A DNA stretch of 64,000 bases. Origin: Streptomyces antibioticus. GTDB lineage: Bacteria; Actinomycetota; Actinomycetes; Streptomycetales; Streptomycetaceae. Location of the stretch: positions 79,632-143,631 of the forward strand of contig NZ_KQ948432.1 in the NCBI RefSeq assembly GCF_001514065.1, read 5' to 3'. The position numbers were made by a program, and so were the translations under genes. This document shows, one piece after another, positions 59,911 through 64,000 of the stretch (the stretch's first letter is position 1; each line of letters starts with the position of its first letter). The notes below the pieces were generated by a model that saw nothing but the letters and a program-made list of their open reading frames with translations, did not search any database and had not been told where the DNA came from.

Positions 59911-60135
59911 ATGCCCACCCCGCACGGCTTCAGCTACGAGGCCCACGCCAACGGAACCGTCCACATCACCCACCACCACCGGCCCGCGACCACGCTCCAC
60001 GGCCCCCGGGCCGCCCAGTTCCTCGCCGAGGTGGAGTCCGCCGCCGACCCGCAGCTCGTCATGGCCCGCTGGACCGGGAACTACAAGCGCGGCAACGAAC
60101 GCACGGCCCGGAACCACCCCCGAAACCGCCGCTGA
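59911..60135 (+). CDS. Small conserved Streptomyces protein, unknown
   Basis: 74 residues: GFSYEAHANGTVHITHHHRPATTLHG, then an amphipathic helix (AAQFLAEVESA) and a basic C-terminus (KRGNERTARNHPRNRR). Codon-position GC bias supports coding, and this short protein type recurs in Streptomyces from memory. The cluster of three His and the basic tail suggest metal or nucleic-acid binding, but nothing more can be said. Confidence 0.65.
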   Translation: MPTPHGFSYEAHANGTVHITHHHRPATTLHGPRAAQFLAEVESAADPQLVMARWTGNYKRGNERTARNHPRNRR

Positions 60136-60201
60136 TCCACCCCCGTCCCCGGCGCTGATCCGCCCCCTTCCCCGGCTCCGATCCGAACGGTCGCGGGTAA
60201 G

Positions 60202-60227
60202 GGAACGGTAAAGCGGGCTGGATCGTT
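60202..60227 (+). promoter_or_regulatory. ECF sigma-type promoter candidate for the TerD gene
   Basis: GGAAC (60202-60206), a 17-base spacer, then CGTT (60224-60227), only 8 bases before the ATG at 60236. The transcript would be almost leaderless. The motif matches envelope-stress ECF promoters in Streptomyces. Confidence 0.5.
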
Positions 60228-60235
60228 CACCGGTC

Positions 60236-61447
60236 ATGACAGCTATGACCCCCGGCTCGAACATCCCTCTCTCCACCGCGCGCGTGACGGTGGACGTCGC
60301 CGCCCCGGTGCGGCTCGACGTATCGGGCCTGCTGCTCACCGCCGACGGCAAGGTGCGCTCCGACGACGACTTCATCTTCTACAACCAGCCCAACGGCCCG
60401 GGCGTGACCTACCGCTCGGGCGGCGGCGCGGCGCCGGACGCGATCATCGTGGACACCGCCGCCGTCCCCCCGGGCATCGAGAAGATCGTCGTCACGGCCA
60501 GCCCGGACGCCGCCGGCCAGACCTTCCAGGGCATCGAACCGACGGCCACCATCCGCAACGCCGCCGACAACTCCGTCCTCGCCACCTTCACGCCCCCGCA
60601 GCTCGGCACCGAGACGGCCCTGGTGGTCGTGGAGATCTACCTGCGCAACGGCGCCTGGAAGGCCCGCGCGGTCGGCCAGGGCTACGCCAACGGCCTGGCC
60701 GGCATCGCCACCGACTTCGGCGTGACGGTCGAGGAACCGGCCCCGGCCCCGGTGGCACCGCCCCAGCCGGTCGCCCCGCCGCAGCCCACGATCCAGACCC
60801 CGGTCACCCCGCCGGCCCCGCCGATGACCACCCCGACTCCCCCGCCGCCCGCGCACGCGCCCGGCGCCGGGAAGATCAACCTCGACAAGGGCCGCGTCAG
60901 CCTCCAGAAGAACCAGACCGTGTCCCTGGTCAAGGGCGGCCGCCCGCTGCTCTCCCAGGTCAAGATGGGCCTCGGCTGGGAGCCGGCGTACCGCGGCAAG
61001 GACATCGACCTGGACGCCTCGGTCATCGCCTACGGCCCGCAGCGCAACCACATCGACAGCTGCTACTTCGGCAAGCTGTCGATCGTCGGCGGCGCGATCA
61101 AGCACTCCGGCGACAACCTCACGGGTGAGGGCGGTGGCGACGACGAGGTGATCGTCGTCGACCTCGGCCGTCTCCCGCAGGAGGTCACCGGCCTGGTCTT
61201 CACGGTCAACTCCTTCTCCGGCCAGAAGTTCACCGAGGTCGCCAAGGCCTACTGCCGCCTCCTGGACGCCGCCACCGGCGAGGAACTGGTCCGCTTCGAC
61301 CTCACCAACGCCGAGGCCCAGACCGGCGTGATGATGGCCAAGCTGATCAAGCAGTTCTCCGGCGAGTGGGAGATGACGGCGATGGGCGACTTCGTGAAGT
61401 CGCGCACGGTGCGAGGCATGGTGAAGCCGGCCGCCCAGGCCCTCTGA
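60236..61447 (+). CDS. Double-domain TerD family protein with Pro-rich linker
   Basis: 403 residues: a TerD domain (about 1-165), a Pro/Ala/Thr linker (about 168-215), and a second TerD domain (218-400). Both domains show the calcium-binding DDDFIFYNQ-type loop (DDDFIFYNQPNGPG in the first; SYFGKLS... region in the second is less canonical, reading DSCYFGKLS). TerD proteins bind calcium and belong to a stress-response system linked to tellurite, phage and pH resistance. No other ter genes lie next to it. A long hairpin terminator follows. Confidence 0.9.
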   Translation: MTAMTPGSNIPLSTARVTVDVAAPVRLDVSGLLLTADGKVRSDDDFIFYNQPNGPGVTYRSGGGAAPDAIIVDTAAVPPGIEKIVVTASPDAAGQTFQGIEPTATIRNAADNSVLATFTPPQLGTETALVVVEIYLRNGAWKARAVGQGYANGLAGIATDFGVTVEEPAPAPVAPPQPVAPPQPTIQTPVTPPAPPMTTPTPPPPAHAPGAGKINLDKGRVSLQKNQTVSLVKGGRPLLSQVKMGLGWEPAYRGKDIDLDASVIAYGPQRNHIDSCYFGKLSIVGGAIKHSGDNLTGEGGGDDEVIVVDLGRLPQEVTGLVFTVNSFSGQKFTEVAKAYCRLLDAATGEELVRFDLTNAEAQTGVMMAKLIKQFSGEWEMTAMGDFVKSRTVRGMVKPAAQAL

Positions 61448-61486
61448 CCGGCCCAGCTGCGGGCCGTCGAGCCGCTGGGGCGGCAC

Positions 61487-61533
61487 GGGTGGGCGCAGCG
61501 GCACCCCGGTACGCCGGGTTGCCGCGCCCACCC
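61487..61533. terminator. Long bidirectional hairpin terminator
   Basis: GGGTGGGCGC and the following bases (61487-61509) pair with the mirror 61512-61533, with small mismatches, giving more than 18 base pairs. It lies between the convergent terD and acdS stops. Confidence 0.7.
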
Positions 61534-61556
61534 CCGCCCAGCAGCAACGCTTAGGG

Positions 61557-62576
61557 CTATCCGAACAACGCGCTGTACGCGTTCAGCGCCGGCTGCCCGC
61601 CCAAGTGGGCGTACAGCACCGTCGCGTCCGGCCCGATCTCGCCGCGTTCGACGAGGTCGATCATCCCGGCCATCGACTTGCCCTCGTAGACGGGGTCGGT
61701 GACCATCCCCTCGGTGCGGGCGGCGAGGCGCATCGCGGCGAGGGTGGTGTCGTCGGGGATGCCGTACACACCGGCGTGGTAGCGCTCGTCCAGCTCGACG
61801 TCGTCCACTGTCAACTCCCGCTTGACTCCGATGAGCTGCCCGGTGGCGTGGGCGATCCTGGCGATCTGCTCGCGGGTGGCGACGGGTTTCGCCGACGCGT
61901 CGATGCCCAGCACGCGCCGCGGGCGTCCGCCCGCCTCCTCCAGCGCGGCGAACCCGGCGACCATGCCCGCCTGGGTGGAACCGGTCACCGAGCAGACCAC
62001 GACGGTGTCGAAGAAGACCCCCAGCTCCCGTTCCTGCTCGGTGACTTCGTAGGCCCAGCCGGCGAAGCCGAGGCCGCCGAGCGGGTGGTCGGAGGCGCCG
62101 GCCGGGATGGCGTACGGCGTGCCGCCCGACTCCTCGACCTCCCGGAGCGCCTGCTCCCAGCTCTCCTTGAACCCGATCCCGAACCCGGCCCGCACCAGCC
62201 GTACGTCGGCGCCCGCGAGCCGGCTGATCAGGATGTTGCCGACCTTGTCGTAGACCGCGTCCGGCCAGTCCACCCAACTCTCCTGCACCAGGACGCACTT
62301 GAGCCCGGCGCGGGCGGCGACGGCCGCGACCTGCCGGGTGTGGTTGGACTGGACACCGCCGATGGAGACGAGGGTGTCGCAGCCCTTCGCGAGGGCGTCG
62401 GCGACGAGGTACTCCAGCTTGCGGGTCTTGTTCCCGCCGTACGCGATCCCGGAGTTGCAGTCCTCCCGCTTGGCCCACAGGGACGCGCCGCCGAGGTGCG
62501 CGGTCAGGCGTTCCAGGGGGTGGACGGGCGAGGGTCCGAAGAGGAGGGGGTAACGCTCGTACGAGGAAAGGGACAT
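61557..62576 (-). CDS. acdS: 1-aminocyclopropane-1-carboxylate deaminase
   Basis: 339 residues, fold-type II PLP enzyme. The PLP lysine is in [12 protein letters not shown], the phosphate loop in [15 protein letters not shown], and the substrate region in VQESWVDW. The residues that separate true ACC deaminase from D-cysteine desulfhydrase are present: Glu in VYEGKSMAG (position near 295) and Leu in [10 protein letters not shown] (near 322). It breaks the ethylene precursor ACC into ammonia and 2-oxobutyrate, a trait of plant-associated bacteria. Its GntR regulator lies 18 bases upstream on the same strand. Confidence 0.94.
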   Translation of the reverse strand: MSLSSYERYPLLFGPSPVHPLERLTAHLGGASLWAKREDCNSGIAYGGNKTRKLEYLVADALAKGCDTLVSIGGVQSNHTRQVAAVAARAGLKCVLVQESWVDWPDAVYDKVGNILISRLAGADVRLVRAGFGIGFKESWEQALREVEESGGTPYAIPAGASDHPLGGLGFAGWAYEVTEQERELGVFFDTVVVCSVTGSTQAGMVAGFAALEEAGGRPRRVLGIDASAKPVATREQIARIAHATGQLIGVKRELTVDDVELDERYHAGVYGIPDDTTLAAMRLAARTEGMVTDPVYEGKSMAGMIDLVERGEIGPDATVLYAHLGGQPALNAYSALFG

Positions 62577-62594
62577 GGGGAGTCTCCCTGATCG

Positions 62595-63233
62595 TCAGTC
62601 GCTGTCCGCGAGCTCGGCCAGCCCGCGCCAGATCTCCGCGGTGACCCGCACCGCCGCGTCCACGTCACCGGCCGCGCAGGCCGCGATGAGCCGCTCGTGC
62701 AGCCCGGCCGAGCGGCAGTTGCCGCCCTCGCCGAAGCGGCGGCGTTCCAGTCGGCGGATGAGGGGGGTGTAGCGGGCGGCGGTCGCGGCGGCGGCGCGGT
62801 TGCCGCTGACGCGGACGAGGACGTCGTGGAGGTCGTCGTCGGCCTGGAGCGCGCCGTCCACGTCACCCGCGCCGACGGCCGCGGCGAACCGCTCGTTGGC
62901 CGTGCGCATCGCCTCGATGTCCGCGGCGAACAGCCGGGGCACGGCGATCCGGGTGACCAGCTCGTGCATGGCGCCGACGACCGCGGCGGCGTCCCGTACG
63001 TCCGAGGCCACGACCGGTGTCACCCGTGTGTAGCTCTGCGGCTTGCTCTCCAGCAGCCCTTCGTCGACGAGCCGCGAGAACGCCTCCCGCACCGGCGCCC
63101 GCGACAGTCCGAGCAGCTCGGCGAGATCGGCGTCCCGCACGACCGCGCCGGGCTCCAGCTCCCCGGCCACGATGGCGTCCCTGATGGCCGCGTAGGCGCG
63201 GTCCCTGAGCAACGTACGCGGTATGGCGTCCAC
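62595..63233 (-). CDS. FadR-type GntR regulator of acdS
   Basis: 212 residues. GntR winged helix: YAAIRDAIVAGELEPGAVVRDADLAELLGLSRAPVREAFSRLVDEGLLESKPQS; C-terminal FCD domain with LHDVLVRVSGNRAA. It is immediately upstream of acdS on the same strand, so it probably regulates itself and acdS. It starts at a GTG preceded by a region that also holds the hairpin shared with the TROVE gene. Confidence 0.9.
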   Translation of the reverse strand: MDAIPRTLLRDRAYAAIRDAIVAGELEPGAVVRDADLAELLGLSRAPVREAFSRLVDEGLLESKPQSYTRVTPVVASDVRDAAAVVGAMHELVTRIAVPRLFAADIEAMRTANERFAAAVGAGDVDGALQADDDLHDVLVRVSGNRAAAATAARYTPLIRRLERRRFGEGGNCRSAGLHERLIAACAAGDVDAAVRVTAEIWRGLAELADSD

Positions 63234-63286
63234 AACTGAAATGTTAGATGTCAGCCCTGGACGCCGACAAGAGTGCGGACAAGGGT

Positions 63287-63318
63287 GTGGCCCGCACCCC
63301 CCGTGAAGTGCGGGCCAC
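63287..63318 (-). terminator. Hairpin beyond the TROVE gene
   Basis: A perfect 11-bp inverted repeat GTGGCCCGCAC (63287-63297) / GTGCGGGCCAC (63308-63318) with a 10-base loop. It lies just beyond the TROVE stop in its direction of transcription. Confidence 0.6.
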
Positions 63319-63338
63319 CCCTGCCTGCTCGCCCGGCC

Positions 63339-64000
63339 TCAGGCCGCCCACGGCCAGTCGGCGTCGCGAGCGCTCTCCAGCAGCGGCACCATCCGGAACG
63401 CCGCGTCCGACAGGCCCCCGAAGGTGTGCCGGTTCGCCTTGCCCGACGGGCCGTGGCCCGCCCGGTAGCCGGCCAGGTTCCAGGTGTAGACCGGCACGTC
63501 GGCGGGGACCTGCTCGGTCGGGTCGCCGTAGTGGCTGTACGCGTACTGCTCGTCGGTGACGATCAGCACCCGGTCGTGCCCCCGGTAGTGCCGGCGCACC
63601 GCGCCCGTGGTGTCGGTGCCGCCCAGGTTGCCGAAGCGCTCCAGGATCTTCAGCACCGACTCGCCCTTGCGGAACCGCACCTCGGCGCTGGTGGTGCCGA
63701 ACTGCACGAGGTCGGCGCGCTCGGCGCGCAGCGCGAGGGCCGTGCCGAAGATCGCCGCCGCGTCCGCCCGGTTGAGCTGCGAGCGGCTCGACAGCGGACC
63801 CCACATCGAGCCCGAGCGGTCGACGAGGACGAGCGTCCGGCCGGACAGCGCGGGCACGTTGGCCAGCGAGTGGCCGAGCGCCTGCTCCAGCGGGTACGCC
63901 CAGCGCAGCGACGGCGCGTGCTGGTATGCGGCGAGGTACCGGAAGGGGAACTGCCGCGACCGCGCGACCTCCGCCGGGTCACTGATCCGGGCCGCGACCT
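63339..64000 (-). CDS. TROVE-VWA (Ro60-like) protein, C-terminal part
   Basis: The frame is open to the window edge, so the N-terminal TROVE repeats are missing. The visible part starts with the end of a HEAT-like region (SRQFPFRYLAAY) and contains a complete VWA domain: MIDAS DRSGSMWG, QFGTTSAEVRF and GGTDTTGAVRR. This layout matches bacterial Ro60 orthologues, which bind Y RNAs and misfolded RNA and aid RNA quality control. No Y-RNA gene is visible within the window next to it. Confidence 0.85.
   Translation of the reverse strand, partial: VAARISDPAEVARSRQFPFRYLAAYQHAPSLRWAYPLEQALGHSLANVPALSGRTLVLVDRSGSMWGPLSSRSQLNRADAAAIFGTALALRAERADLVQFGTTSAEVRFRKGESVLKILERFGNLGGTDTTGAVRRHYRGHDRVLIVTDEQYAYSHYGDPTEQVPADVPVYTWNLAGYRAGHGPSGKANRHTFGGLSDAAFRMVPLLESARDADWPWAA

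Noticed and set aside
1-64000. In-frame TTA codons (bldA control)
   Set aside because: The TTA-containing triplets I checked (for example in the IlvD, PL9 and SBP genes) were out of frame as TAC or TAT codons; I did not verify every gene.
1-64000. Secondary-metabolite cluster
   Set aside because: The MFS exporter, FrnE-like and PIG-L proteins are isolated; no synthase genes accompany them.

Overview
The window reads as a chromosomal stretch of a Streptomyces. It is very GC-rich, genes abut with ATGA or GTGA stop/start overlaps, GTG starts are common, and gene content fits the genus (LAETG sortase substrate, complete ectoine operon, SigE-family ECF sigma factor, ABC sugar importers without their own ATPase). 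From memory, the order cob cluster, LAETG protein, ectABCD, GlxA-type regulator, PBP, sigma factor, pectinases resembles the S. coelicolor SCO1849-SCO1900 region. I could not run an alignment to confirm this. I see no insertion sequence, prophage, CRISPR array, rRNA or tRNA.

Layout. 1-10,105: a translationally coupled cobalamin cluster (chelatase VWA subunit C-terminus, cobO, cobB, cobI, cobM, cobL, cobJ fused to CbiG, cobH, cbiX, cobC-like), interrupted by a ZIP metal transporter on the opposite strand. 10,136-15,754: LAETG wall protein, amidohydrolase, PIG-L deacetylase and a polar amino-acid ABC importer, all on the minus strand. 15,939-17,646: class V aminotransferase and a DinB-like protein. 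17,952-21,146: ectABCD, ended by a strong hairpin terminator. 21,208-26,159: second class V aminotransferase, FrnE/DsbA-like oxidoreductase, GlxA-type AraC regulator, MFS exporter, DUF1349 protein. 26,206-28,631: aldehyde dehydrogenase divergent from an IclR regulator. 28,663-33,822: GNAT, penicillin-binding protein, purine-type NCS2 permease, ECF sigma factor with a membrane-anchored partner. 34,080-49,453: an acid phosphatase gene, then a long minus-strand block of pectin degradation and sugar-acid catabolism. 49,574-53,597: a frameshifted MBL hydrolase gene, a mycothiol-dependent-enzyme-like protein, an unrecognised TIM-barrel-like protein and kdgD. 53,773-59,838: uronate dehydrogenase, a DeoR regulator and a polyol-type ABC importer with a dehydrogenase. 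59,911-64,000: small protein, double TerD protein, ACC deaminase with a GntR regulator, and a TROVE/VWA protein cut by the window edge.

How the genes fit together. The most coherent theme between 26 and 60 kb is plant cell-wall use. Secreted PL9 and PL1 pectate lyases, two CE8 pectinesterases and a rhamnogalacturonan-type acetylesterase would release oligogalacturonides. A binding protein and two permeases would import them. Uronate dehydrogenase, an IlvD/Edd sugar-acid dehydratase, two DHDPS-family enzymes (one KdgD-like) and an alpha-ketoglutaric-semialdehyde-type dehydrogenase would convert uronic or sugar acids oxidatively to 2-oxoglutarate. ACC deaminase points the same way, to a plant-associated soil actinomycete. 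Inside the importer block sits an uncharacterised pair, a Gfo/Idh/MocA oxidoreductase and a PmoA/DUF6807 protein; next to kdgD sits a translationally coupled protein of unknown function. These two are my best candidates for undescribed biochemistry.

Functions are assigned from recognised sequence motifs and neighbourhood only. Start codons were chosen from Shine-Dalgarno spacing and overlaps and are individually uncertain.
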